In this document: positions 53,664 to 61,974 of the stretch, piece after piece
Position numbering within the stretch: position 1 is the stretch's first letter
How the letters are laid out: every line of letters starts with the position of its first letter
Assembly: GCA_040399685.1 (NCBI GenBank)
Contig: JBBART010000010.1
Location: 1-64,000, forward strand
Length of the DNA stretch: 64,000 nucleotides
Direction of reading: 5' to 3'
DNA from: CAIQQQ01 sp040399685
GTDB taxonomy: Bacteria; Pseudomonadota; Alphaproteobacteria; Acetobacterales; Acetobacteraceae
Made by a program: the position numbers and the translations under genes
The notes under the pieces: model-generated
Database searches by the model: none
Told to the model about the DNA's origin: nothing
What the model saw: the letters and a program-made list of their open reading frames with translations, nothing else

Positions 53664-54536
53664 ATGCAAAACATCACCCCTGTTTTCCGCCACCATGCCG
53701 TGCCGGACCTGCTTCTCGGCGAAGGCCCGGTCTGGCACACGGCGGAGCAGGCTCTGTATTTCGTCGATATCCTGAATCCGCGGTTGTTCCGGCTCGACCC
53801 GGCCACCGACGCCCTTGAATTCTGGCCGATGCCGGCCGCCATCGGCAGTTTCGGCCTGTGTCGTGACGGTCGCGCCATCGTGGCGCTGCGCGACGGCATT
53901 TCGTATTTCGATTTCGCCACCGGCCGGTTGGATTTCATCGTCAACCCAGAACCCGATGCCCCAACGAACCGGCTCAACGACGGAAAAGTGGGCCCAGACG
54001 GCCGCTTCTGGGTGGGCAGCATGGATGACCGCGCTGAAAAAGAGCCGGTCGGTGGCCTTTACCGGATCGACCATGACGGGCGCTGCACGAAAATGCTGGA
54101 CGGCCTTGTCATCTCCAACGGCCTCGCCTGGAGCCCAGACGGAAGCGTGCTCTATCACGCCGACACCCGCCCGGGATATTTGCAGGCGTTCGACTACGAC
54201 GCCCAAACCGGCGCCATCGCCAACCGCCGTCTGCTACGCCACTTCGACAACGCCGAAGGCCGCCCCGATGGCGGTGCGATGGACGTGGAGGGCTGTTATT
54301 GGAGCGCCGGCAACTCCGCCGGCTGCCTCAACCGGATCGCCCCTGACGGCACCATCCTGGCGCGGATCGACCTTCCGGTCACCGCCCCCACCATGCCCTG
54401 CTTTGGCGGCCCGGACCTCAAGACCTTGTTCGTGACGTCGATGCAGTCCAACCGCCTCGGCACCGACCAGATGGGCACGCTGATCTCGTTTCAAACGGAC
54501 GTGGCCGGCACCGAATCCACGCTGTTCGGCGCCTGA
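53664..54536 (+). CDS. SMP-30/gluconolactonase family sugar lactonase
   Basis: This 290-aa six-bladed beta-propeller metal-dependent lactonase has the metal-ligand Glu in LGEGPVWH near residue 20. Asn residues occur in TNRLNDGKVGPDGRFWVG near 102 and VISNGLAWSPDG near 150, and Asp in RPDGGAMDVEGCYW near 200. Such enzymes open aldonolactones made by sugar dehydrogenases; the XylB-like dehydrogenase gene lies tail to tail 13 bases away, so a pentonolactone substrate is plausible. The ATG at 53664 is used; a long upstream extension across flgB is a shadow. It diverges from the flagellar operon. Confidence 0.88.
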   Translation: MQNITPVFRHHAVPDLLLGEGPVWHTAEQALYFVDILNPRLFRLDPATDALEFWPMPAAIGSFGLCRDGRAIVALRDGISYFDFATGRLDFIVNPEPDAPTNRLNDGKVGPDGRFWVGSMDDRAEKEPVGGLYRIDHDGRCTKMLDGLVISNGLAWSPDGSVLYHADTRPGYLQAFDYDAQTGAIANRRLLRHFDNAEGRPDGGAMDVEGCYWSAGNSAGCLNRIAPDGTILARIDLPVTAPTMPCFGGPDLKTLFVTSMQSNRLGTDQMGTLISFQTDVAGTESTLFGA

Positions 54537-54549
54537 CCACGGGGGGCGG

Positions 54550-55323
54550 CTACACCCAGCCGCCGTCCACCACATAGTGCTGGTTGGTGCAGGCACTGGC
54601 CTCCTCCGAGGCCAGGAACACCGTGAAGCGGGCGATATCGGCCGGCACCAGCTGCCGCTTGAGGCACTGGCGGTGCAGCAACTCGGCCTCGCCCGCGGGG
54701 GTGAGCCAGAGGGCGATCTGGCGCTCGGTCATGATCCAGCCGGGGGCAATTGCGTTGACGCGGATGTTGAACGCGCCGAAGTCGCGCGCCAGCGAGCGGG
54801 TCAGCCCCAGCACGGCGGATTTGGCGGCGGTGTAGGCCGCCATGCCGCCCTGCCCCACCATCCATGACGTTGAGCCGAAATTGATGATCGCACCCTGGCC
54901 AAGCGCCTTCATGTCACCGAGCACCGCCTGGGCTGCGAAGAACTGGTGGCGCAGATTGACCGCCATCCGGTCGTCCCAGTAATCGGGGGTCACGTCTTCG
55001 GTGGCGTGGCGTTCGTCGTGGGCGGCGTTGTTGATCAGCACCGAAACCGGGCCGAACGCGGCGCGAATGTCGGCAATCGCCGCACGCAGGGCTTCGATGT
55101 CGCGGATGTCGCAGGCGACGAAATGCGCGCTCTGCCCGGCGTCCCGCATCGCGGCACAGGCGGCCTTGCCCGCATCGGCAGCAATGTCGATCACGCCCAC
55201 CTTGGCACCTTGCCGGGCAAAGCCCTGTGCGATCGAAAGGCCAATTCCGCTGGCGCCGCCGGTGACGATGACCACCTTCCCCGCGAGGTCGGGATAGATG
55301 GCTCCCCCATTATTCGCTGCCAT
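54550..55323 (-). CDS. Short-chain dehydrogenase, D-xylose 1-dehydrogenase (XylB)-like
   Basis: This 257-aa classical SDR has the cofactor motif TGGASGIG near residue 20, NNAAHDERH near 96, the catalytic Ser in INFGSTSW and the YTAAK Tyr-Lys pair near 162. Features remembered from Caulobacter XylB recur: an opening with AIYPDLAGK, the NLRHQFF segment, TPAGEAE and an ending in Gly-Trp. It is likely an NAD-dependent aldose 1-dehydrogenase. The start at 55323 has a weak ribosome-binding site. It lies tail to tail with the lactonase gene and diverges from the FAD monooxygenase. Confidence 0.83.
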   Translation of the reverse strand: MAANNGGAIYPDLAGKVVIVTGGASGIGLSIAQGFARQGAKVGVIDIAADAGKAACAAMRDAGQSAHFVACDIRDIEALRAAIADIRAAFGPVSVLINNAAHDERHATEDVTPDYWDDRMAVNLRHQFFAAQAVLGDMKALGQGAIINFGSTSWMVGQGGMAAYTAAKSAVLGLTRSLARDFGAFNIRVNAIAPGWIMTERQIALWLTPAGEAELLHRQCLKRQLVPADIARFTVFLASEEASACTNQHYVVDGGWV

Positions 55324-55420
55324 GATGCTCTGTCTTCCCCAATTGCGTGTCGTGGCCAATCTTGGCGAGGCCTTGTACAATCATGCCAGTCCATACGGTC
55401 GTGGGCCAGGGAGTTGAATT

Positions 55421-56635
55421 TTGCCACATAGCAGCAAAACGCCCACCGCCATCGTCATTGGCGGTTCCATCGGCGGCCTGGTGGCGGGATTGATGCTGCG
55501 CAACATCGGCTGGCACGTAACGATCTGCGAGCGAACCGGGCATAAATTATCAGGCCGTGGCGCCGGAATCGTCACCCATCCCGAACTCTGGCGCGTGCTG
55601 TCGCGCATCGGTGCGATCCGTGAGGAAGGGGTGAAGGTGACTGAGAGGGTCACATACGGCGCGGATGGCAACGTCATCGGACGCATCCCCTACCCGCAGG
55701 TGACAACGTCATGGGACAGGCTGTTCGCCATGCTCCAGGATGCCTGGGGCAATAAAGATTATCTGCTCGGCAAGGAATTGTGCGGACTCACCCAGAATGC
55801 AAACGCCGTCACCGCCGCGTTCAGCGATGGCAGCGCGATCGGCGCGGACCTGCTGGTGGCGGCGGACGGCTTTCGCTCCACCGTGCGCGCGCACTGCGCT
55901 GCCGACGAACAGCCGCTTTACGCTGGCTATGTCGGTTGGCGCGGCATGGTGGACGAGGCGGACATTCCGCCCGCCGCCCATGCCGAACTGTTCGACGTGT
56001 TCGGCTTCGGCCTGCCGCCGGGCGAGCAGTTCATCGGCTATCCGGTGACAGGCGACGGCCATGACCTGCGGCCCGGGCATCGCCGCTACAACTACGTTTG
56101 GTATCGCCCGGCCGATGCGGCCCACGCCTTGCCGGATTTGCTGACCGATGCGGGCGGGCACACCCACACGATGTCGATCCCGCCGCCGTTGATCCGGCCG
56201 TCACATATCGCCGCCATGCGGGCGGATGCGGACCGGCTGCTGGCGCCGCATTTCGCTGCCATCGTGCGCGCGACGCGGGCGCCGTTCCTGCAGCCGATCT
56301 ATGATTTCGAGTCGTCGCATCTTCGCTACGGCAGAGTGGTTCTGGTGGGCGACGCAGCGTTCGTGGCCAGGCCGCATGTGGGCGCGGGCGTGACGAAGGC
56401 GGCCGAGGATGCGTGGACATTGTCGCAATGCCTGGCCGATACGGCCGATGTTCCGTCTGCCCTGCGCCAATATGAGGCGCTGCGGTTGCCGGCCGGGCGC
56501 AAGATCATCAAGCGGGCGCGGCATCTGGGGGCCTATATGCAGGCGCATCTGGCCACTGACGAGGAGCGCGCCGCCGCCTTGCGGCATCATTCGCCACAGG
56601 CGGTGATGACGGAGACGGCGTCGATGGATTTCTGA
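55421..56635 (+). CDS. FAD-dependent aromatic monooxygenase (PHBH fold)
   Basis: This 404-aa flavoprotein has the N-terminal GGSIGGLVAGLMLRN dinucleotide motif (residues 14-28), an ADLLVAADGFRSTVR DG motif near 145, and RVVLVGDAAFVARPHVGAGVTKAAEDA (GD motif, residues about 303-330). Sequence features resemble 2,6-dihydroxypyridine 3-monooxygenase-type hydroxylases, but the substrate is not assignable. The start is a TTG at 55421 with GGGAG 8 bases upstream; there is no ATG in frame before the FAD motif. No ring-cleavage gene is adjacent. Confidence 0.85.
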   Translation: MPHSSKTPTAIVIGGSIGGLVAGLMLRNIGWHVTICERTGHKLSGRGAGIVTHPELWRVLSRIGAIREEGVKVTERVTYGADGNVIGRIPYPQVTTSWDRLFAMLQDAWGNKDYLLGKELCGLTQNANAVTAAFSDGSAIGADLLVAADGFRSTVRAHCAADEQPLYAGYVGWRGMVDEADIPPAAHAELFDVFGFGLPPGEQFIGYPVTGDGHDLRPGHRRYNYVWYRPADAAHALPDLLTDAGGHTHTMSIPPPLIRPSHIAAMRADADRLLAPHFAAIVRATRAPFLQPIYDFESSHLRYGRVVLVGDAAFVARPHVGAGVTKAAEDAWTLSQCLADTADVPSALRQYEALRLPAGRKIIKRARHLGAYMQAHLATDEERAAALRHHSPQAVMTETASMDF

Positions 56636-56650
56636 CACGGCGGGACCGTC

Positions 56651-57607
56651 TCAGCCGAAATGGCTCCAGCCGGCGCGAACAACCTCGATGGGGGCGCCGT
56701 CGGGGCCGCGCACGGTGACCTCTGGCGCGCCGGCGCGGAAACCGCCGATCCGCGTGACCTGAACGCCGACCTGGGCCGCGTGCTTTTGGAACGCCGCCTC
56801 ATGATCGGGCGCAACGGCCATCAGCAATTCGTAATCATCCCCGCCGGTCAGGCAGAGCATCAAATGCTGCGGGCCAGCCATCCGCGCAGCGTCTGACAGC
56901 GGCACGCGGTCTACGTCGAGATCGGCGGCAAGGCCACCGGCCCGGCACAGATGGCCGAGATCCTGCACCAGACCGTCCGACACATCCATGCAGGCCCGCA
57001 CCAATCCAGCGGTAGCGAGCCCCATGCGGGGCTGCGGCAGGCGGTAGCGCCCAGCGAGAAAGCCGGTGTCGTCGGCAAGCCGGCCGGTGGCGGCCAGCAA
57101 TCCCAGCGCACCATCGCCGATGGTGCCGCTGACCCAGATGCCGTCACCAGGCTGTGCGCCAGCACGCCGCACGGCCTGCCCGGGAGCCACCGTTCCGAGA
57201 ATGGTGAGGGAAAGGCTGATCGGGCCGGGGGTGGAGGTGGTGTCACCGCCCAGAACCATCAGCCCGTAGGTGGCCTGATCTGCGGCAAGCCCGGCGGCGA
57301 ACGCGGCGAACCACGCATCCGGGGTGGTGCGCGTGGTGGAAATGGTCATGAGGTAGCCGAACGGGGCGGCGCCCATTGCGGCGAGGTCTGACAGATTGGT
57401 GCGCAGCAACTTGCGCCCCACCAGATCGGCCGGATCGTCAGGCAGGAAATGCACGCCCGCCACCATCGCGTCGGCGGCAATGACGATCTCACGCCCTGGC
57501 GGCGGGGCGAACACCGCCGCATCATCCGTCAAATCCAGCGCGCCCGGCCCCGCCAAGGGGCGGAAATGCCGGGCGATCAGGGAGAATTCGGCGGGAAGTT
57601 CGCTCAC
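56651..57607 (-). CDS. thiL: Thiamine-monophosphate kinase
   Basis: ThiL phosphorylates thiamine monophosphate to the active diphosphate. The product is 318 aa, with DDAAVFAPPPG near residue 28, VAGVHFLPDDPADLVGRK near 49-66, NLSDLAAMGA near 71, LGGDTTS near 119 and MDVSDGLVQDL near 208, all members of the conserved PurM-like active site. It starts with GTG 57607, overlapping the nusB stop as GTGA; nusB-thiL linkage is widespread. Last gene of the riboflavin-linked run. Confidence 0.94.
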   Translation of the reverse strand: MSELPAEFSLIARHFRPLAGPGALDLTDDAAVFAPPPGREIVIAADAMVAGVHFLPDDPADLVGRKLLRTNLSDLAAMGAAPFGYLMTISTTRTTPDAWFAAFAAGLAADQATYGLMVLGGDTTSTPGPISLSLTILGTVAPGQAVRRAGAQPGDGIWVSGTIGDGALGLLAATGRLADDTGFLAGRYRLPQPRMGLATAGLVRACMDVSDGLVQDLGHLCRAGGLAADLDVDRVPLSDAARMAGPQHLMLCLTGGDDYELLMAVAPDHEAAFQKHAAQVGVQVTRIGGFRAGAPEVTVRGPDGAPIEVVRAGWSHFG

Positions 57608-58089
57608 ACGGCTTCGGCGGGAAACTCCGCCGGACGCAGCAGATGCGCCAGGCGATCCAGAATCCCGTTGGCCATCTTCGGCTCGTCGCCCTCGAAGAAA
57701 CCGTGCGCGACGTCCAGATATTCGTTGATGACCACGCGGGCCGGCGGGCCGTCGGCCATCGACAATTCAGCAGCCCCGGCGCGGATCAGTGCGCGCAGCA
57801 CCGGGTCCAGCCGATCCAGCGGCCAGTCATTGGTGAGCGCCGACATCACCATCGGGTCGATTCGCTCCTGCTCGGTGGTGGCGGTTTTCACGATGCGGGT
57901 GAACAGCTTCACGTCAACATCATGCACGCGGCCATCCTCGAAGCCGTCGCTGCCGGCCACGGCACCCAGGCGGTGGCGGACGAATTCCTCGATCACCGCC
58001 TCGGGGCTGGTCGGCCCCTGCTCGGCCTGGAACAAGGCCTGCACGGCGGCAACGCGCGATCCGGTCCGTGGACGATTCTTGCCCGCCAT
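57604..58089 (-). CDS. nusB: Transcription antitermination factor NusB
   Basis: This 161-aa all-helical RNA-binding protein, with NusE (S10), binds boxA RNA in rRNA antitermination. RVAAVQALFQAEQ at about 13-25 is the family opening, and VVINEYLDVAHGFFEGDEPKMANGILD near the C-terminus (residues about 120-146) is the conserved core. The ATG at 58089 shares one base with the ribH stop (TGATG). Confidence 0.93.
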   Translation of the reverse strand: MAGKNRPRTGSRVAAVQALFQAEQGPTSPEAVIEEFVRHRLGAVAGSDGFEDGRVHDVDVKLFTRIVKTATTEQERIDPMVMSALTNDWPLDRLDPVLRALIRAGAAELSMADGPPARVVINEYLDVAHGFFEGDEPKMANGILDRLAHLLRPAEFPAEAV

Positions 58090-58571
58090 CAGATTGCTCC
58101 CAACCAGCGCGCAGCGCCAATCTGGGTGAGGCACGCGGCAGCCGCCTCGCCGCCCTTGTTGTGGCCATCGGCGCCGGAACGGGCGATCGCCTGGGCCTCG
58201 GTAGCGACCGTCAGCAGGCCGTTGCCCAGGCAGAGGCCGAAATTCAGCGTCACCCAGGTGATGCCGGTCATCGCCTCGCGACAGACGTGCTCGTAATGGT
58301 CGGTCTCGCCCTTCACCACGCAGCCGAGAACGACAAAGCCGTCATAGCTGCGCTTGCCCGGCAGCGCGAGGCGCACGGCGGCGGACAGTTCCAGCGCGCC
58401 GGCCACGTCCAGCACGTCATAGGTCGCTCCGGCTTCGGTCAGCACGCGCAGGGCGCCGTCACGCAGGCCGTCGACGATGGCCGTGTAATAGGGCGCGCGA
58501 ACAATCAGGATATTCGGCGGCTTGCCTTCGACCACTGGGGTTTCGATGGCGACATCAAGCTGGGTACTCAT
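58089..58571 (-). CDS. ribH: 6,7-dimethyl-8-ribityllumazine synthase
   Basis: RibH condenses 5-amino-6-ribitylamino-uracil with dihydroxybutanone phosphate. The product is 160 aa, with RAPYYTAIVDGLRDGA near 25-40, VAGALELSAAVRLAL near 56-70, CVVKGETDHYEHVCRE (catalytic His) near 88-103 and NFGLCLGNGLLT near 113. It is coupled to ribBA (ATGA) and nusB (TGATG). Confidence 0.95.
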   Translation of the reverse strand: MSTQLDVAIETPVVEGKPPNILIVRAPYYTAIVDGLRDGALRVLTEAGATYDVLDVAGALELSAAVRLALPGKRSYDGFVVLGCVVKGETDHYEHVCREAMTGITWVTLNFGLCLGNGLLTVATEAQAIARSGADGHNKGGEAAAACLTQIGAARWLGAI

Positions 58572-59683
58572 TCTTCGATGGCTTTCTGGCCGGCCACCGT
58601 CAGGCCATAGCCCTCGATGCCGACGATCGTGCGTTGGGTATTGGACAGCAGGACCATATCGGTCACGCCGAGATCGAGCAGGATTTGCGCCCCAATGCCG
58701 TAGTCGCGCAACTCCCGCGGATGCGTATCAGGTTCCGCCAAACGTCCGACGCGCTGCGAAAGCCCGGTTGGACGCGCATCGCGCAGCATCACCACCGCGC
58801 CGCGCCCTTCTACTGCGATCATGCGCATGGCCGCGTGCAGGCTGTTGGAGGTGGCGCCGCCGACGATATCGTCCATCAGGTCGACAGCATGCATGCGCAC
58901 CAGAACCGGGCCGGGCAGTGTCAGATCACCCTTCACCAGCACCAGATGCTCGGCGTAATCGACGGTGTTGGCATAGACCACCACGTGCCACTCGCCGCCC
59001 ACAGCATGATCGATCACGCTCTGCGAGACCCGCTCCACCAGCCGCTCATTGCGGCGGCGATAGGCGATCAGGTCAGCGATCGTGCCGAGTTTCAGGCCGT
59101 GATGCTGGGCGAAGGCCACCAGATCGGGCAGTCGGGCCATCTCGCCGTCGTCACGGATGATCTCGCAGATCACGCCGGCCGGAATCAGGCCGGCAAGACG
59201 CGCGATATCCACCGAAGCCTCGGTATGGCCGGCGCGCACCAGCGTGCCGCCCTCGCGGGCCATCAGCGGGAACACATGGCCCGGCGTGACGATATCGTCG
59301 CGCGTGCTGTCGGGGTTGATGGCGCGCGCGATGGTCAAGGCGCGGTCAGCGGCGGAAATGCCGGTGGACACGCCTTCGCGCGCCTCGATCGACACCGTGA
59401 ACGCGGTCTGGTGTCGGGTGCCGTTGGACTGGCTCATCAGCGGCAGGCCAAGCTGGTCCACGCGCTGGCGGGTCATGGCCAGGCACACCAGGCCACGGGC
59501 ATGGCGGATCATGAAGTTCACCGCCTCGGCGGTGGCGAACTGGGCGGGAATGACCAGATCGCCCTCGTTCTCGCGGTCCTCGTCATCGACCAGCATGAAC
59601 ATCCGCCCGGCGCGGGCCTCGGCGATCAGGTCTTCGGCGGAGGCGAGATATTCGCTCAAAGAGCGGGTAACGAGCTCGTTCAT
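58568..59683 (-). CDS. ribBA: 3,4-dihydroxy-2-butanone 4-phosphate synthase with degenerate GTP cyclohydrolase II-like domain
   Basis: This 371-aa protein has an intact N-terminal RibB domain (VDDEDRENEGDL near 32-43, the RHARGL segment, the GHVFPLMAREGG loop and HTEASVDIARLAG). It makes the four-carbon riboflavin precursor. The C-terminal third aligns with GTP cyclohydrolase II (LVRMHAVDLMDDIVGG, then RELRDYGIGAQILLDLG) but lacks the three zinc-ligand cysteines expected after LVRMH, so it should not open GTP. This resembles RibB proteins of other alphaproteobacteria with a dead RibA tail. A separate active RibA must lie elsewhere. ATGA overlaps link it to ribE and ribH. Confidence 0.9.
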   Translation of the reverse strand: MNELVTRSLSEYLASAEDLIAEARAGRMFMLVDDEDRENEGDLVIPAQFATAEAVNFMIRHARGLVCLAMTRQRVDQLGLPLMSQSNGTRHQTAFTVSIEAREGVSTGISAADRALTIARAINPDSTRDDIVTPGHVFPLMAREGGTLVRAGHTEASVDIARLAGLIPAGVICEIIRDDGEMARLPDLVAFAQHHGLKLGTIADLIAYRRRNERLVERVSQSVIDHAVGGEWHVVVYANTVDYAEHLVLVKGDLTLPGPVLVRMHAVDLMDDIVGGATSNSLHAAMRMIAVEGRGAVVMLRDARPTGLSQRVGRLAEPDTHPRELRDYGIGAQILLDLGVTDMVLLSNTQRTIVGIEGYGLTVAGQKAIEE

Positions 59684-60279
59684 GCATACTCCGCAAGGCG
59701 GGCGACATAGCGCGCCACCGTATCTATTTCGATATTCACCGCATCGCCCGGCTTCAACGCGCCGAAGGTGGTGACCTCCGACGTGTGCGGAATGATGTTG
59801 ACCCCGAACGTCGCACCTTCCACCTCATTGACGGTCAATGATACGCCGTTGACCGCAACGCTGCCTTTCGGCGCAATGAACCGGCCCAGCGCATGGGGCA
59901 CTTTGAAAAGCCAGCGGGTGGAGCCGTGATCCGGCGTGGCCGACAGCACCTCGCCCACGCCATCGACATGGCCGGACACGATATGACCGCCCAACTCATC
60001 GCCCACCCGCAACGGGCGCTCCAGATTGACACGCGTGCCGACCCCCCAGCCGCCAAGGGTGGTCTTGCTCAGCGTCTCAGCCGAGGCATCCACCGCGAAC
60101 CAGTCCGGCCCCAGCGCCACCGCCGTCAGGCAGCAGCCCGAACACGCGATGGACGCGCCGAGCGGGATGGTGGCGGTGTCGGCCCAGGGGGCCTGGATGA
60201 CAAGGCGCATGTCCGCCCCCGCCGCCATCGGCGTGATGCTGCGGATTGTGCCAAGGCCGGTGATGATTCCGGTAAACAA
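59680..60279 (-). CDS. ribE: Riboflavin synthase, alpha chain
   Basis: RibE dismutates two lumazines to riboflavin. The product is 199 aa with the MFTGII start and the family's two similar lumazine-binding barrels (SIACSGCCLTAV near 43-54; GSVAVNGVSLTVNEV near 139-153; GGHIVSGHVDGVG near 97-109). It is coupled to ribBA (ATGA). ribD lies 20 bases upstream. Confidence 0.95.
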   Translation of the reverse strand: MFTGIITGLGTIRSITPMAAGADMRLVIQAPWADTATIPLGASIACSGCCLTAVALGPDWFAVDASAETLSKTTLGGWGVGTRVNLERPLRVGDELGGHIVSGHVDGVGEVLSATPDHGSTRWLFKVPHALGRFIAPKGSVAVNGVSLTVNEVEGATFGVNIIPHTSEVTTFGALKPGDAVNIEIDTVARYVARLAEYA

Positions 60280-60299
60280 CGCTCGTCTCCCTTCGCCGC

Positions 60300-61391
60300 T
60301 CAGATGCGGTGCAATTCTGTCAGCATATCGTCACCCAACGGCGTTGCCGACACACGCCTGAAACGGGGCATGGCGGCAAGGTTGGTCACGCCGAACGCCT
60401 GGGCGGCCGGCCAGCCATCGCCGCCCATGACGGACGGCGCATGAAACCAGGCGATCCGGTCCACCAGATCCGCCCGCAGCAAGGCCGCTGCCAGCGAGGC
60501 GCCGCCCTCGACGAGCAGACGGGTGATGCCACGCCCGGCCAGCGCCCGCAGCGCCTGCGCAAGATCCACGCCGAGTTCGGCGCCCGGAACATCGATCAAA
60601 CTTACCCCTGCGCCCAGCATCGCTTCCCGGCGCGCCGGGTCGCATCCTTCGCGGGTCAAAATCCAGGTGGGCTGGTCGCCTGCGGTCGCCACCAGCCGCG
60701 CCATCAGCGGGGTCCGCAAATGGCTGTCCGCCACCACGCGCACCATCGGCACGTCCTTGAAGCCGGCAATCCGGCAGGTCAGTTCGGGGTTGTCGGCCAG
60801 CACTGTGCCGACGCCGACCATCATCGCGTCATGTCGGCCGCGCAGGGCATGGCCGGCGCGACGGGCGGATTCGCCGGTGATCCATTGGCTCTCGCCGCTG
60901 CGCGTGGCGATGCGGCCATCGAGCGTGGAGGCCAGCTTGAGCGTGACCAAAGGCCGGCCAAGCTGGATGCGGTTGAAAAATCCGACGCCGATCTCCAGCG
61001 CCTCCGCCAGCAAAACGCCTTGCTCGACAATGATCCCGGCTGCCCGCAACGCGTCGATGCCAGAGCCGCTCACCCGTGGGTCAGGATCGCAGGCGGCCAC
61101 CACCACGCGGGCGATGCCGGCCTTGATCAGCGCATCGGTGCAAGGTGGGGTCTGGCCCTGATGGCAGCATGGTTCGAGCGTGACATAGGCGGTGGCGCCG
61201 AAGGCTGCGGCGCCGGCCATCGCCAAGGCCAGCGGCTCGGCATGGGGACGACCGCCTGGAGCAGTTCGGCCACGGCCGACAACGCGGCCGTTCCGCACGA
61301 TCACGCAGCCCACCGACGGGTTAGGCCAGCAATTGCCAAGTCCTCGTCGGGCCAGGGACAGGGCCGCCCGCATGTGGTCGTGGTCACTCAT
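60300..61391 (-). CDS. ribD: Bifunctional diaminohydroxyphosphoribosylaminopyrimidine deaminase / uracil reductase
   Basis: RibD performs the second and third steps of riboflavin synthesis. The product is 363 aa. The N-terminal deaminase has its zinc site in PHAEPLAL (His-Ala-Glu, near residue 50) and EPCCHQGQTPPC near 73-84; the C-terminal reductase domain carries TLKLASTLDGRIATRSGESQWITG (about 149-172) and LLVEGGASLAAALL near 300. Its stop precedes ribE by 20 bases, and nrdR is 6 bases upstream. Confidence 0.95.
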   Translation of the reverse strand: MSDHDHMRAALSLARRGLGNCWPNPSVGCVIVRNGRVVGRGRTAPGGRPHAEPLALAMAGAAAFGATAYVTLEPCCHQGQTPPCTDALIKAGIARVVVAACDPDPRVSGSGIDALRAAGIIVEQGVLLAEALEIGVGFFNRIQLGRPLVTLKLASTLDGRIATRSGESQWITGESARRAGHALRGRHDAMMVGVGTVLADNPELTCRIAGFKDVPMVRVVADSHLRTPLMARLVATAGDQPTWILTREGCDPARREAMLGAGVSLIDVPGAELGVDLAQALRALAGRGITRLLVEGGASLAAALLRADLVDRIAWFHAPSVMGGDGWPAAQAFGVTNLAAMPRFRRVSATPLGDDMLTELHRI

Positions 61392-61397
61392 GTGCGG

Positions 61398-61853
61398 CTA
61401 TTTCGGCTCACCGAGTTCATCAAGAAAGGCCTCGAAATCACGCGCCTCGCGGAAATTCCGATAGACGGAGGCAAACCGGACATAGGCCACCGCGTCCACC
61501 TCCTTCAGCGTCTCCATCACCTGCTCGCCGATGGCTTTGGAATGCACATCCGCCTCGCCCGAGGCTTCGAGCTTGCGCACGATGCCGCTGACGATGCGTT
61601 CCATCCTCTCCTCATCCACCGGCCGCTTGCGGAGCGCGATGCGCACCGAGCGGGCCAGCTTGTCGCGGTCGAACAACACACGCCGACCATCCGATTTCAC
61701 AACCGTTATTTCGCGCAGTTGCACCCGCTCCACGGTGGAGAAACGCTGGGTGCAGCCGTTGCACGAACGCCGCCGCCGGATGGAGGTGCCGTCCTCGCTG
61801 GGACGGCTGTCCTTCACCTGGGTGTCCTCGTTTCCGCAGAACGGGCAGCGCAT
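61398..61853 (-). CDS. nrdR: Transcriptional repressor NrdR
   Basis: NrdR represses ribonucleotide reductase genes in response to bound (d)ATP. The product is 151 aa: a zinc ribbon (Cys3, Cys6, Cys31, Cys34; MRCPFCGNEDTQVKDSR) followed by an ATP-cone domain (about 47-140, VVKSDGRRVLFDRDKLARS). The glyA-nrdR-ribD order is classical in Proteobacteria. Confidence 0.95.
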   Translation of the reverse strand: MRCPFCGNEDTQVKDSRPSEDGTSIRRRRSCNGCTQRFSTVERVQLREITVVKSDGRRVLFDRDKLARSVRIALRKRPVDEERMERIVSGIVRKLEASGEADVHSKAIGEQVMETLKEVDAVAYVRFASVYRNFREARDFEAFLDELGEPK

Positions 61854-61877
61854 CGCTTCAGATCTCCGTCATTGCGT

Positions 61878-61929
61878 TGATTGTCGGGCGTCACCCGACC
61901 ACCGTAGGCCGGGCGACGCCCGACAATCA
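61878..61929. repeat. Long perfect inverted repeat between glyA and nrdR
   Basis: TGATTGTCGGGCGTC (61878-61892) and its exact complement (61915-61929) form a 15-bp stem, with an inner CCCG/CGGG match in the loop and a short outer GCG/CGC extension. The GTAGG-CCGGGCGACGCCCG character is that of dispersed palindromic (REP-like) units. No U-run follows, so it is a repeat or processing element rather than a classic terminator. Confidence 0.75.
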
Positions 61930-61974
61930 TAGACGCGATTCAGAGAAGACAGGCCGTGCGCCATTCGGATGATA

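Noticed and set aside
60309..61880. 523-codon plus-strand frame over ribD and nrdR
   Set aside because: Shadow of two intact genes on the minus strand.
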